From Pseudomonas fluorescens (GTDB lineage Bacteria; Pseudomonadota; Gammaproteobacteria; Pseudomonadales; Pseudomonadaceae): a stretch of 64,000 nt of DNA. The notes under the pieces were generated by a model. That model ran no database searches and was not told the DNA's origin. It saw only the letters and a list, made by a program, of their open reading frames with translations. Positions 15,734-25,422 of this stretch are shown here, piece by piece. Within the stretch, counting starts at the first letter, position 1; each line of letters begins with the position of its first letter. Position numbers and translations under genes: made by a program. The stretch is taken from assembly GCF_001648775.1 (NCBI RefSeq), contig NZ_LVEJ01000029.1, positions 1 through 64,000 on the forward strand, given 5' to 3'.

Positions 15734-17152
15734 TTAGGGAATAACCGGCGGCGTATACGCCAATGTCGTTCCCAGCGCCCACAGCAACAGCAGCACCAGC
15801 GGCGTGTGCACCAACAGTTGTACAAACGAGAAACCGATCAGATCCCGCGCCTTCAGTCCGAGTACGCCGAGCAGTGGCAGCATGTAGAACGGGTTGATCA
15901 GGTTCGGCAGCGCTTCCGCCGCGTTATAAATCTGCACCGCCCAGCCGAGGTGGTACTGCAGATCATTGGCGACTTGCATCACATACGGCGCCTCGATGAT
16001 CCATTTGCCGCCACCGGATGGAATAAAGAAGCCGAGAATCGCCGAGTACACGCCCATCAACAGCGCATAGGTGTCGTGCGACGCGATGCTGACGAAGAAG
16101 GTCGAGATGTGATGCGCCAGGGTTTGCGCATCTGCACCTTTGACCGTGGTCATCAGGGCGGCAATCGAGCCGTACAGGGGGAATTGAATCAGTACGCCGG
16201 TGGTGGTCGGCACCGCACGGGCCACGGCATCGAGAAAGCTGCGTGGGCGCCAGTGCAGTAACGCTCCGAGCATGATGAACAGGAAGTTGTAAGTGTTCAG
16301 CCCGGAAATCGCGGTGATTGCCGGTTTGGTCGAAAACTCGTGAAACAGCCATCCCGCCGCCAGCAGCACCAGCACGATGATCAGCAGCGGACTGTGTTCC
16401 AGCCACTCGCCCGGCCGCGTGCGCGGTTGCAGAGGTGGCAGGTTGAAGGCCGGGTCGATGCCGCAGGCCTTGGCGTCACGCGCTGAATTCGGGCCGGGAG
16501 CGGTGGCGTAGGCGATGATGATCGAGACCACGATCAGCGCCAGCAGCATCACGCCGGACTGCCAGAGGAAAATCGTTTCGGTGAACGGAATCACCCCGGT
16601 GATCGACAGGATCGACGGCGGCAGGCTGGCGGGGTTGGCCTGCAATTGTGCAGCCGACGACGACAGGCCCAGCGCCCACACCGCGCCCAGGCCCAGATAC
16701 GCAGCGGCACCGGCGGCGCGGTAATCCATTTTCAAGTCAGTGCGGCGGGCGAGGGCGCGGACCAGCAAACCGCCGAAAACCAGCGACAGGCCCCAGTTGA
16801 GCAGGGACGCGACCATCGAAATCAACGCGACCCAGGCCACGGCAGAGCGGCCGTTTTTCGGGATACGTGCCAGGCGATCAATCAGTTTTACAGCGGGCGG
16901 CGAGCTGGCGACCACGTAGCCGCCAATCACCACGAAAGCCATCTGCATGGTGAACGGAATCAGGCTCCAGAAGCCGTCACCGAAGGCCATCGCGGCATCG
17001 GTGGGTTTGGCGCCCATGGCCAGCGTGGCGACTGCCACGATGATCACCGCCAGCGCGGCGAATACCCAGGAATCGGGAAACCAGCGTTCGGCGAAACTTG
17101 AACAGCGCAGGGCAAAGCGCGCGGAGCGGCTATCTTCGATATCAACGGCCAC
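15734..17152 (-). CDS. atoE: Short-chain fatty acid transporter (AtoE family)
   Basis: About 472 residues from a GTG start (VAVDIEDSRSARFALRC) with GAGG seven bases upstream. The frame extends 20 codons further without a ribosome-binding site. The protein is a polytopic membrane protein of about 12 segments. Family-type sequence is clear (FWSLIPFTMQMAFVVIGGYV, LNWGLSLVFGGLL, IPSGGGKWIIEAPYV). E. coli AtoE imports short-chain fatty acids such as acetoacetate or butyrate for beta-oxidation. No ato catabolic genes flank it here, so the role in this strain is open. It lies between the MNT/HEPN remnant and a REP pair. Confidence 0.88.
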   Translation of the reverse strand: MAVDIEDSRSARFALRCSSFAERWFPDSWVFAALAVIIVAVATLAMGAKPTDAAMAFGDGFWSLIPFTMQMAFVVIGGYVVASSPPAVKLIDRLARIPKNGRSAVAWVALISMVASLLNWGLSLVFGGLLVRALARRTDLKMDYRAAGAAAYLGLGAVWALGLSSSAAQLQANPASLPPSILSITGVIPFTETIFLWQSGVMLLALIVVSIIIAYATAPGPNSARDAKACGIDPAFNLPPLQPRTRPGEWLEHSPLLIIVLVLLAAGWLFHEFSTKPAITAISGLNTYNFLFIMLGALLHWRPRSFLDAVARAVPTTTGVLIQFPLYGSIAALMTTVKGADAQTLAHHISTFFVSIASHDTYALLMGVYSAILGFFIPSGGGKWIIEAPYVMQVANDLQYHLGWAVQIYNAAEALPNLINPFYMLPLLGVLGLKARDLIGFSFVQLLVHTPLVLLLLWALGTTLAYTPPVIP

Positions 17153-17220
17153 AGGAGTACCTCGGATTTTTATGGTTATTGTGGTCCGCGGGTTTCCGAT
17201 TTCTCTAAACACACCCTACC

Positions 17221-17310
17221 TGTGGGAGCGAGCTTGCTCGCGAAGGCGGTCGGTCAATCGACATCGATTCTGAATGTACCGGCCTCTTCGCGAGCAAGCT
17301 CGCTCCCACA
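17221..17310. repeat. REP pair (REPIN), outward type
   Basis: TGTGGGAGCGAGCTTGCTCG and its inverse, about 42 bases apart, lie in the divergent interval between the AtoE-like and MFS genes. Confidence 0.9.
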
Positions 17311-17494
17311 GGTGTTTCTTCGGTTGTCGGAGACTGGGGCTAACCCGCTGGACAGGCATTAACAGTAATTCAACTGCCGATGCTTTGTGAGCAGCTTTTG
17401 CAAAACCGGGACTATGGTCTAACGGGTTGTTCATCCGCGCATTTGCGTAGACCATGGGCGCCTTGGTTTTTTGCCTGATTCAGAGTTCTTTGCC

Positions 17495-18808
17495 ATGACT
17501 GCCCAATCCACGGCCAAACCCGCGCCGTTCAGCCGTTCCGACTACAAGACCCTCGGCCTTGCGGCCCTTGGCGGCGCGCTGGAAATCTACGATTTCATCA
17601 TCTTCGTCTTCTTCGCCCTGACCCTCAGCCAGTTGTTCTTCCCGCCGGAAATGCCCGAATGGCTGCGTCTGCTACAAAGCTTCGGCATCTTCGTCACCGG
17701 TTATCTGGCGCGGCCGCTGGGCGGGATTCTGATGGCGCATTTCGCCGATAAACTCGGGCGCAAGAAAGTCTTCAGCCTGAGCATTCTGATGATGGCGCTG
17801 CCGTGCCTGCTGATCGGCATCATGCCGACTTATGCACAGATCGGTTACTTCGCCCCGCTATTACTGCTGGCGCTGCGGATCCTGCAAGGTGCGGCGGTCG
17901 GCGGTGAAGTGCCGAGCGCCTGGGTGTTCGTCGCCGAGCATGCGCCGAGCGGCCATCGCGGTTACGCCTTGGGCTTTTTGCAGGCCGGGCTGACGTTCGG
18001 TTATCTGATTGGCGCGCTCACCGCGACGTTTCTCGCGCAAGTCTTCACCCCGGCGGAAATCCTTGATTACGCCTGGCGCTATCCGTTCCTGCTCGGCGGC
18101 GTGTTCGGTGTGATTGGCGTTTATCTGCGCCGTTGGCTGAGCGAAACCCCGGTGTTCATGGCCATGGAGGCGCAACGTGAGGCACGCGTTGAATTGCCGT
18201 TGCGCACGGTACTGCGCGAACACCGGCTGGCGATGCTACCGGCAATGCTGCTGACTTGCGTGCTGACCTCGGCGGTGGTGGTGTTCGTCGTCATCACGCC
18301 GACCATGATGCAGAAAACCTTCGGCATGACCGCCAGCCACACGTTCGCGCTCAGTGCATTGGGCATCGTCTTCCTTAATGTCGGCTGCGTGATTGCCGGA
18401 CTGCTGGTCGACCGCATCGGTGCCTGGCGCACGGTCATGCTGTATAGCCTGCTGCTGCCGCTGGGCATCGGCGTGCTGTATGGCTGCTTGATCATGGGCG
18501 GTGATTGGGTAGGCCTGGCTTACGCCGTGGCCGGTCTGGCGTGCGGTGTCGTCGGCGCGGTGCCGTCGGTGATGGTCGGCTTGTTCCCGGCGCGTATTCG
18601 CGTGTCAGGCATTTCCTTCACCTACAACATTGCCTACGCCGCATGGGCCAGCATCACACCGCTGTTGCTGATCGGTCTGATGCCGTGGAGCCCGTGGATT
18701 TGTGTGATGTTCTGCGCGGTGATGGGCGTGGTCGGCATCGTCAGCGCGGCGTACTTTGGTGTGCGCATGCCCGGTGTCGGGCGCCGCAGCGTGGCGCCCT
18801 GTTCCTGA
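17495..18808 (+). CDS. MFS metabolite:H+ symporter
   Basis: About 437 residues from ATG 17495 (an in-frame TTG lies 24 bases earlier). It is a 12-segment major facilitator of the metabolite:H+ symporter (ProP/KgtP/citrate-like) group. The diagnostic loop between segments 2 and 3 reads GYLARPLGGILMAHFADKLG with R-K following, and segment 1 has the acidic GALEIYDFIIF signature. Substrates in this group are carboxylates, betaines or aromatic acids; sequence alone does not decide. It is convergent with the gluconate-type permease, with the short stem TGACGGCC/GGCCGTCA at 18817-18850 spanning the junction. Confidence 0.85.
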   Translation: MTAQSTAKPAPFSRSDYKTLGLAALGGALEIYDFIIFVFFALTLSQLFFPPEMPEWLRLLQSFGIFVTGYLARPLGGILMAHFADKLGRKKVFSLSILMMALPCLLIGIMPTYAQIGYFAPLLLLALRILQGAAVGGEVPSAWVFVAEHAPSGHRGYALGFLQAGLTFGYLIGALTATFLAQVFTPAEILDYAWRYPFLLGGVFGVIGVYLRRWLSETPVFMAMEAQREARVELPLRTVLREHRLAMLPAMLLTCVLTSAVVVFVVITPTMMQKTFGMTASHTFALSALGIVFLNVGCVIAGLLVDRIGAWRTVMLYSLLLPLGIGVLYGCLIMGGDWVGLAYAVAGLACGVVGAVPSVMVGLFPARIRVSGISFTYNIAYAAWASITPLLLIGLMPWSPWICVMFCAVMGVVGIVSAAYFGVRMPGVGRRSVAPCS

Positions 18809-18847
18809 AGGCTGATTGACGGCCCCAGCGGCAACCCGCCGAGGCCG

Positions 18848-20218
18848 TCACTTCAGCCAGTGCCACCACAGCAAGGTCCCGATCAAGCCCACCACCGAGA
18901 CGATGGTTTGCAGGATCGACCAGACCCAGATCGTCTGTTTCAGCTGCAAGCCAAAGTACTCGCGAACCATCCAGAAACCGGCGTCGTTGACGTGGCAGAA
19001 GAACACGGAGCCGGCGCCAATCGCCAACGCCACCAACGAACTTTGCGTTGCGGCGAGGCCCGCCATCATCGGCGCCAGAATCCCCGCCGTCGTCGTGGTC
19101 GCAACCGTCGCCGAGCCTGTGGCCTGGCGCAATGCCACGGCTATCAGCCAGGCCAGCAACAGGTACGGCATGTGTGCGCCTTCGGCGACTTTGCTGATGG
19201 TCTGGCTGACGCCGGCATCCAGCAAGGTCTGCTTCAAGCCGCCACCCGCGCCGATCGTCAGCAACAGCACGGCAATCGGCGCAAGGCTTTTACGCAGGGT
19301 GCCGCCGACGTCTTCGCGGGGCATGCCATTGGCCCAGCCGAGGCAGATCACCGCCGCCATCACTGCAATGCCCAGCGCCACTAATGGTTCGCCAAGGAAC
19401 TTCAGGGTCAGGGCGACGCTGCTTTCGGGACTCATCGCGACTTTCGCCAGAGTGCTGCCGAGCATCAGCAGCACTGGCAGCAGAATGATCAACAGCGACA
19501 TGCCGAAACTCGGCTGGCGCGGCGCTTTCGGCGGCGCACTGAACAGGGCGCCGAGTTCGGCCGGCTCATCGACGTGCATGCGTTTCGACAGCCAGTTGCC
19601 GTACAGCGGCCCTGCCAGAATCACCGCCGGGATGGCGATGCTGAACCCCAGCAACATGGTCAGCCCAAGGTCGGCATGCAACGCGCTGACGGCAATCAAC
19701 GGCCCGGGATGCGGCGGCATCAGGGCATGCAGCGTGGTCATCCCGGCCAACGCCGGAATCGCGATTTTCAGCAGCGGCTGACCTGAGCGGCGAGCCATGA
19801 CGAAGATGATCGGCACCATCATCACCAGCCCCACTTCAAAGAACAGCGGCAGGCCAATCACCATCGCCACCAGCGCCATGACCCACGGCAGCGACTTGCC
19901 TTTGCCCAGCCCGAGCAAAGTCGAGGCAATGCGGTCGGCGGCGCCGGATTCGGCCATCAGCGCACCGAGCATCGAACCCAGCGCAATGATGATCCCCGCC
20001 TCACCGAGAATCGCCCCGGCGCCTTTGCTGAACGCCTTGGCCACGTCTTCAGGCGGCAAACCGGCGCCGACACCGGCAATGAACGTACCGATCAGGATCG
20101 ATAGAAACGGCGGCAGTTTAGTCGCGCTGATCAACACGATGATCGTCGCAATGGCCAGCAGGCAGCAGAGAATCAGGCGGGTGTCGTGAACCATCCAGGC
20201 AGCGGTCGATAAATCCAA
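18848..20218 (-). CDS. Gluconate:H+ symporter (GntP family)
   Basis: The chosen TTG start (LDLSTAAWMVHDTRL) has AAGGAG about seven bases upstream and gives about 456 residues. An internal ATG eight codons later is possible. It is a GntP-family permease with about 12-14 membrane segments. The family motifs include GEAGIIIALGSMLGALMAES and HALMPPHPGPLIAVSALHAD. Family members import gluconate and related sugar acids with protons. No gluconate kinase, GntR regulator or Entner-Doudoroff gene lies in the window, so the substrate is assigned only at family level. It is convergent with the MFS gene and divergent from the chemoreceptor gene. Confidence 0.88.
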   Translation of the reverse strand: MDLSTAAWMVHDTRLILCCLLAIATIIVLISATKLPPFLSILIGTFIAGVGAGLPPEDVAKAFSKGAGAILGEAGIIIALGSMLGALMAESGAADRIASTLLGLGKGKSLPWVMALVAMVIGLPLFFEVGLVMMVPIIFVMARRSGQPLLKIAIPALAGMTTLHALMPPHPGPLIAVSALHADLGLTMLLGFSIAIPAVILAGPLYGNWLSKRMHVDEPAELGALFSAPPKAPRQPSFGMSLLIILLPVLLMLGSTLAKVAMSPESSVALTLKFLGEPLVALGIAVMAAVICLGWANGMPREDVGGTLRKSLAPIAVLLLTIGAGGGLKQTLLDAGVSQTISKVAEGAHMPYLLLAWLIAVALRQATGSATVATTTTAGILAPMMAGLAATQSSLVALAIGAGSVFFCHVNDAGFWMVREYFGLQLKQTIWVWSILQTIVSVVGLIGTLLWWHWLK

Positions 20219-20456
20219 AACGGGACTCCTTATCGGGCGGATAGCTGCAACATGTTGTTGCAATTTGCCTTGAGAATACCCGAAATGGCCGGCCCAGAGC
20301 GCTGGGTTTTGCTTCCGCCCGGAAGGGGATAGATGAGACCAATGGCCTCTTGAGATTATTTTTGACTGACCGGTCGCGAGCGCTCTTCAGAAAAGATTTT
20401 CAAGGCCGATGGTTAGGCTGCATCCCGCTTTCTATCCTGCCCATCGGTACTTCCCC

Positions 20457-21773
20457 ATGTTCAACAAACGCCTGAAGCAAGAGCTGGCCGCTCTTCGTGA
20501 AGAACTCTCCAGCCTTGTGCAAGTGAAGGAAAGCCTGGAAAGCGAGATGCTGGTGCTGAACCTTGAGCCCGACGGGCGCATTCAATCGGTCAACCAGAAC
20601 TTCCTCACCGAGATGCTCTACAAGAGCCAGGACCTGATCGGTCGGGCGATTGAAGACATCGTCCCGGCGCATGTGAAGTCGGACGAATTCCATCATCGCT
20701 TCAAAAACGCCATGACCCGCGGCGAGCATTTCGCCGGTGCCGTGCGCTTGCTGCGTGGCAATGGTGAAGAAGCGTGGCTGCGTTCGATCGTGCAACCGGT
20801 GCGCTCTTCGGATGGACGGATCAAGCATATTTCGCTGTTCGCCAGCGACCTGACCCGCACGATCGAAGCCTCCCGTGAACACGAAAACCTGATCGGTGCG
20901 CTGGTGCGTTCGACGGCGGTGATCGAGTTCGACCTCAACGGCAACGTGCTGAACGCCAACGATCGCTTCCTCAGCGGTATGGGTTACAGCCTGGCGCAGA
21001 TCAAGGGCAAACATCACCGGACGTTCTGCGCTCCGGAGGAGTACAACAGCGCCGAGTACCAGAACTTCTGGCGCCGTTTGAACAACGGCGAGTTCGTCGC
21101 TGACCGCTTCAAACGATTCGACAGCCATGGTCGTACGGTGTGGCTGGAGGCGTCCTACAACCCGGTGGTCGATGCCAACAACAAACTGTACAAAGTGGTG
21201 AAATTCGCCACCGTGATCACCGATCAGGTCAATCGCGAACAAGCAGTAGCCGACGCGGCGAGCATTGCCTACAGCACCTCGCAGCAAACCGACAGCACCG
21301 CCCAGCGCGGTACCACGGTGGTGACTGAAGCGGTCAACGTAATGCGAGATCTGTCGCGACACATGCAAGCCGCCGGTGAGGGTATCGAAGCACTCAACGA
21401 GCAGTCGCAGGTGATTGGCACCATCGTCAAAACCATCAGCGGCATTGCCGAACAGACAAACCTGCTGGCGCTCAACGCTGCCATTGAGGCGGCGCGCGCC
21501 GGTGAGCAGGGCCGTGGTTTTGCCGTGGTGGCCGACGAAGTGCGACAACTGGCCTCGCGTACCAGCCAGGCGACCGAAGAGATCGTCACCGTGGTGCGGC
21601 AGAACCAGGAAATGGCGCGCAACGCCGTGGCCCTGATGACCGACGGCAAGCTTCAGGCCGAACAAGGGCTGGCGCTGGCGGCAGAGGCGGGCACGGTGAT
21701 TGTCGAGATTCAGGACGGTGCGCAGAAAGTCGTGAATGCGGTAGGCCAGTTCGCCAACCAACTCTCCCACTAA
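20457..21773 (+). CDS. Soluble PAS-PAS methyl-accepting chemotaxis protein (BdlA/Aer-like)
   Basis: 438 residues from ATG 20457. There is no membrane segment. Two PAS domains come first (about residues 30-130 and 150-255; the second has FDLNGNVLNANDRFLSGMGYS). The C-terminus is an MCP signalling hairpin whose tip reads IAEQTNLLALNAAIEAARAG. The tandem-PAS soluble architecture matches P. aeruginosa BdlA, a biofilm-dispersion sensor of about 417 residues, and related haem- or FAD-binding redox sensors. It would signal through CheA/CheW from the cytoplasm. Whether it binds haem or FAD cannot be read here. It is monocistronic, followed by a REP pair. Confidence 0.9.
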   Translation: MFNKRLKQELAALREELSSLVQVKESLESEMLVLNLEPDGRIQSVNQNFLTEMLYKSQDLIGRAIEDIVPAHVKSDEFHHRFKNAMTRGEHFAGAVRLLRGNGEEAWLRSIVQPVRSSDGRIKHISLFASDLTRTIEASREHENLIGALVRSTAVIEFDLNGNVLNANDRFLSGMGYSLAQIKGKHHRTFCAPEEYNSAEYQNFWRRLNNGEFVADRFKRFDSHGRTVWLEASYNPVVDANNKLYKVVKFATVITDQVNREQAVADAASIAYSTSQQTDSTAQRGTTVVTEAVNVMRDLSRHMQAAGEGIEALNEQSQVIGTIVKTISGIAEQTNLLALNAAIEAARAGEQGRGFAVVADEVRQLASRTSQATEEIVTVVRQNQEMARNAVALMTDGKLQAEQGLALAAEAGTVIVEIQDGAQKVVNAVGQFANQLSH

Positions 21774-21788
21774 TCTCCACTGATCCAT

Positions 21789-21878
21789 TGTGGGAGCGAG
21801 CCTGCTCGCGAAGGCTTCAGTTCACTCAGCAGTGCTGTTGACTGACACACCGCTTTCGCGAGCAGGCTCGCTCCCACA
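21789..21878. repeat. REP pair (REPIN), outward type
   Basis: TGTGGGAGCGAGCCTGCTCG and its inverse, with about 40 bases between, lie between the chemoreceptor and flavoredoxin genes. Confidence 0.9.
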
Positions 21879-21938
21879 GGTTCTGTGTTTCTTCAGTGGC
21901 AGCGCTACAATCGGCTCCTTTTCCCCGGAGCAGATCCC

Positions 21939-22538
21939 ATGAGCGATTCCCACCGCCGCCCGGTGCCCCTGAACAAAGCCTACCGTTTGCTCAACCACGG
22001 GCCGACCGTACTGGTCAGCGCCGCCCACGATGGCCAACGCAACATCATGGCCGCCGCTTGGGCAATGCCATTGGACTTCGAACCACCGAAAGTCGCCGTC
22101 GTCCTCGATAAATCCACCTGGACCCGCCAACTGCTCGAAGCCTCTGGCACCTTCGTGCTCAACGTCCCGTGCGTCAATCAGGCCGACATCGTGCAAACCG
22201 TCGGCAATACCTCGGGCCTGGAGATCAATCAAACCCAAGGGCAAGACAAGTTTCAGGCGTACGGCTTGCAGACGTTTGCCGGCGAACAAGTCCAAGCCCC
22301 TCTGCTCGACGGCTGCGTGGCCTGGCTCGAATGCCGTTTGCTCCCGGAGCCGCGCAATCACGAGCAATACGACCTGTTCCTCGCCGAAGTCATCGCCGCC
22401 CACGCCGATGATCGCGTGTTCAGCGAAGGGCGCTGGCATTTCGAAGGACATGACGGTTTGCGTACCTTGCACCACGTGGCGGGCGGGCATTTCCTGAAGA
22501 TTGGTGATGCGGTGGATGGCAAGACGTTAGCGGTGTGA
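21939..22538 (+). CDS. Flavin reductase-like (flavoredoxin) FMN-binding protein
   Basis: 199 residues from ATG 21939 (MSDSHRRPVPLNKAYRLL), with a GGAG about 8 bases upstream. The fold is the flavin-reductase-like split barrel. The family-type segments are NHGPTVLVSAAHDGQRNIMA and PPKVAVVLDKSTWTRQLLEASG. The HVAGGHFLKIGD sequence near the C-terminus is typical of this subgroup. Such proteins bind FMN and reduce flavins or act as electron carriers; the partner is not known. The gene is followed by a LysE-type exporter 76 bp downstream on the same strand, but there is no overlap and the association may be casual. Confidence 0.87.
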   Translation: MSDSHRRPVPLNKAYRLLNHGPTVLVSAAHDGQRNIMAAAWAMPLDFEPPKVAVVLDKSTWTRQLLEASGTFVLNVPCVNQADIVQTVGNTSGLEINQTQGQDKFQAYGLQTFAGEQVQAPLLDGCVAWLECRLLPEPRNHEQYDLFLAEVIAAHADDRVFSEGRWHFEGHDGLRTLHHVAGGHFLKIGDAVDGKTLAV

Positions 22539-22614
22539 ATAGCGGCTGATGGCAAAACATTGCCGGATGTTGCAAGGTACAGGGCATCGTCGAACCCAAT
22601 CAGGCGCATGCCCC

Positions 22615-23247
22615 ATGGATTTTTCCCTTTCGAGTTATCTGGCGCCGTTGCTGTCGTTGGCCCTGTTGTGGACGGTGGCCGTGGTCACGCCCGGCCCGAA
22701 CTTCTTCAATATCGCGCAACTGGCGGTCAGTCGTTCCCGCCGCCACGGTGTCGTCGCGGCACTCGGCGTGGCCAGCGGAACCGTGTTGTGGGGGCTGGCG
22801 GGTGGCTTGGGCATTCAGTCGCTGTTCAGCGCCGCGCCGACGCTGTACCTGAGCTTCAAGATTGCCGGCGGCTGCTACCTGATCTACCTCGGACTCAAGC
22901 AGTTCAAGCGCAAGGCGCCGATCGTCCCGGGCACGCTCGATACTTCGGAGCAGACGTTACTCGGCGCTTACGGGCGGGGCTTTCTGGGCAACATGACCAA
23001 TCCCAAATCAGCACTGTTCGTCGCGACCATTTTCGCCACCGCCATGCCGGCTCACATCCCGCCACTGTTACTGGCGCTGGCGGTGCTGACCATGGCGACG
23101 CTGTCGTTCAGTTGGTATTGCTGCGTGGCGCTGTTCTTCGCCAGTCGGCATATTGCCGGTGTGTATGAGCGTTCGCGGCGATGGCTGGATCGCTTCGCGG
23201 GTGGATGCTATCTGTTGTTTGGTGCGCATCTGGTGGCGAATCGCTAA
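22615..23247 (+). CDS. LysE/RhtB-family exporter
   Basis: 210 residues from ATG 22615. It is a six-segment LysE-type translocator. The opening membrane helix is followed by the family hallmark TPGPNFFNIAQLAVSRSRRHG, then GVASGTVLWGLAGGLG, and NMTNPKSALFV in the middle. Members export amino acids (lysine, homoserine, threonine, others) or related small molecules with the proton gradient. Substrate is unknown here. An ATG 22 codons earlier is in frame but lacks a good ribosome-binding site. It ends 35 bp before a strong terminator. Confidence 0.88.
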   Translation: MDFSLSSYLAPLLSLALLWTVAVVTPGPNFFNIAQLAVSRSRRHGVVAALGVASGTVLWGLAGGLGIQSLFSAAPTLYLSFKIAGGCYLIYLGLKQFKRKAPIVPGTLDTSEQTLLGAYGRGFLGNMTNPKSALFVATIFATAMPAHIPPLLLALAVLTMATLSFSWYCCVALFFASRHIAGVYERSRRWLDRFAGGCYLLFGAHLVANR

Positions 23248-23281
23248 GCCGAATGATCTTCCAAGTTAAATCAGTTGCATG

Positions 23282-23313
23282 AAAAAAGGCCTACCTCGCG
23301 GTAAGCCTTTTTT
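23282..23313. terminator. Bidirectional terminator, GGCYTACC/GGTAAGCC stem
   Basis: AAAAAAGGCCTACC, loop TCGC, GGTAAGCCTTTTTT. It lies between convergent lysE-like and ggt genes. Its stem closely resembles those at 26573 and 27320. Confidence 0.92.
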
Positions 23314-23328
23314 GTTTGCGTTCTAGCC

Positions 23329-25161
23329 TCAATCCCCCAACGCTTCGCCTTCACGCCGTGGATCCGCGCCCCCCTCCAGCGACGCCTTCCCCTGCGCATC
23401 CTTGACCCGCACGATGGCCTGGGTGCCGCTGGTCATGTCGATTTCATTCACGGCGTGCCCTTTGTCTTTTAGTGCCTGAATCAGCGCCGGGCTGAATTGG
23501 CCTTGTTCCAGCTCGGTAGGGCCGTTGCGGCTGCCGAAGTTGGGCAGGCTGATGGCGCTTTGCGGGTCGAGGTTCCAGTCGAGCAGGCCGACGGTGGTTT
23601 TCGCTACGTATTCGATGATTTGCGAACCGCCGGGCGAGCCGACCGTGGCGACGAATTCGCCGCTGTGGCGATCGAAGATTAGCGTTGGTGCCATCGACGA
23701 GCGTGGACGTTTGCCGGGTTCGACGCGGTTGGCGACTTTCTGGCCGTTCTCCTCGGGAATGAACGAGAAGTCGGTCATCTGATTGTTCAGCAAGAAGCCC
23801 TGAACCATCAGGTGCGAACCGAACGCGGCTTCGATAGTGGTGGTCATCGACACGGCGCCGCCGAGGTCATCCACCGCGACCACTTGCGAGGTGGAGATGC
23901 GCAGCGGCGAACGGTCCGGGGCGTAGGCCACTTGTACGCCCGGCGGGGTGCCCGGTTTGGCGCTGCCCATGCTGCCTTCGCCGATCAGGCTGGCACGGCT
24001 GGCGAGATAACCCGGGTCGACCAGGCCTTTGACCGGCACCGGCACGAAGTCGGTGTCGGCGACGTATTGCGCACGGTCGGCGTAGGCCAGACGTTCGGCT
24101 TCGGCGATCAGATGCACGGCTTGCGGATCCGGTTCAATGCCGGCCGGTTTGTCGGTCTTCAGCGGTTTCAGAGGCGTCAGTGAGAGGCGTGGGTCGCGAG
24201 TTTCCAGCGCCTGCAACGTACCGAGGATCTGCGCCACGGCGATCCCGCCCGACGACGGTGGCGGCATGCCGCAAACCTGCCAGCGCTTGTAATCGGTGCA
24301 CAGCGGCGCACGCTCCTTGGCCTGATAGCGCTGCAGATCGTTAAGCGTCAGGCTGCCGGGGTTGGCATGGCCTTGCACCTTGGCGACGATTTCCTCAGCG
24401 ATCGGGCCTTTGTACAGCGCGTCCGGGCCTTCATTGGCGATGCGTTTGAGCACCGCAGCCAGCGCCGGATTTTGCAGGCGCGTGCCGACGGCTTTGACGC
24501 TGCCATCGGCATTGAGGAAGTACTTGGCCATATCAGGCGACTTGCGGATGACTGGATCTGATTCCAGCAGCGAGTGCAAACGCGGGGAGATCGCAAAGCC
24601 TTGTTCGGACAGTTTGATCGCCGGTTCAAACAGCTTCGCCCAAGGCAGGCGACCGTGTTGTTTATGCGCCATTTCCAGCGCACGCAATACGCCCGGCGTA
24701 CCGACTGAGCGACCGCCGATCTGCGCCTGAGGGAACGACATCGGTTGGCCGTCAGCGCGCAAGAACAGCTTCTCGGTCGCCCCGGCCGGTGCGGTTTCGC
24801 GGCCGTCATACGTGCGCACCTGTTTACCGTCCCACAACACGATCATCGCGCCGCCACCGATCCCGGACGATTGCGGCTCAACCAGGGTCAGCACCGCTTG
24901 CATCGCAATCGCCGCATCAATCGCCGAACCGCCCTGACGCAGCATCTCCCGCCCGGCTTCAGCAGCCAAGGGATTGGCAGCGGCGGCCATGTGTTTGCTG
25001 GCGTGGCGGGTTTGCAGATCGGTGCGGAAACCGGACGCGGCTTCCGGTGCCAGCGGCAAGGTCGAGGAGGGCGGGGCGTTGCACGCGGTGAGGGTCAGGG
25101 CGCTGATGATCAGCGTCAGGGCAGGCAGGCGAAAGCGGCTCAAGGGCAAGGCTGAAAACAC
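23329..25161 (-). CDS. ggt: Gamma-glutamyltransferase (lipoprotein-type signal)
   Basis: About 610 residues from a GTG start (VFSALPLSRFRLPAL) with GGAGA six bases before it; the upstream open frame runs through a REP pair and is not coding. The N-terminus has a hydrophobic signal ending in a lipobox-like LTAC, so the precursor may be lipid-anchored in the periplasm. The Ntn-hydrolase processing site is in RISTSQVVAVDDLGG, where the Thr aligns with the nucleophile that starts the small subunit. GGSQIIEYV and LLNNQMTDFS are further GGT motifs. The enzyme transfers or hydrolyses gamma-glutamyl groups of glutathione. The gene is monocistronic. Confidence 0.93.
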   Translation of the reverse strand: MFSALPLSRFRLPALTLIISALTLTACNAPPSSTLPLAPEAASGFRTDLQTRHASKHMAAAANPLAAEAGREMLRQGGSAIDAAIAMQAVLTLVEPQSSGIGGGAMIVLWDGKQVRTYDGRETAPAGATEKLFLRADGQPMSFPQAQIGGRSVGTPGVLRALEMAHKQHGRLPWAKLFEPAIKLSEQGFAISPRLHSLLESDPVIRKSPDMAKYFLNADGSVKAVGTRLQNPALAAVLKRIANEGPDALYKGPIAEEIVAKVQGHANPGSLTLNDLQRYQAKERAPLCTDYKRWQVCGMPPPSSGGIAVAQILGTLQALETRDPRLSLTPLKPLKTDKPAGIEPDPQAVHLIAEAERLAYADRAQYVADTDFVPVPVKGLVDPGYLASRASLIGEGSMGSAKPGTPPGVQVAYAPDRSPLRISTSQVVAVDDLGGAVSMTTTIEAAFGSHLMVQGFLLNNQMTDFSFIPEENGQKVANRVEPGKRPRSSMAPTLIFDRHSGEFVATVGSPGGSQIIEYVAKTTVGLLDWNLDPQSAISLPNFGSRNGPTELEQGQFSPALIQALKDKGHAVNEIDMTSGTQAIVRVKDAQGKASLEGGADPRREGEALGD

Positions 25162-25307
25162 GCGGGCTCTCCGTCCGTGGATTAAAAGTCTGAGGGACTT
25201 TATCGACCGCTCGGTCGCGACGCAAACCGGTGGGCATTTTTGTCTTTCTTTTCGGGGCGGATGTTCGCTAGGGTCAACCGCAAATCCGTTGAGCTGCACT
25301 GAGCACC

Positions 25308-25397
25308 TGTGGGAGCGAGCTTGCTCGCGAATGCGCAGTGTCAGTCGGCAGAAATGTTGAATGTCCAACCGCTTTCGCGAGCAAGCTCGCTCCCACA
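25308..25397. repeat. REP pair (REPIN), outward type
   Basis: TGTGGGAGCGAGCTTGCTCG and its inverse, about 42 bases apart, lie in the divergent interval between ggt and the DUF2817 gene. The right arm ends only 25 bp before the latter's start. Confidence 0.9.
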
Positions 25398-25422
25398 ATT
25401 ACAAGATCAACAAGAGACCGAT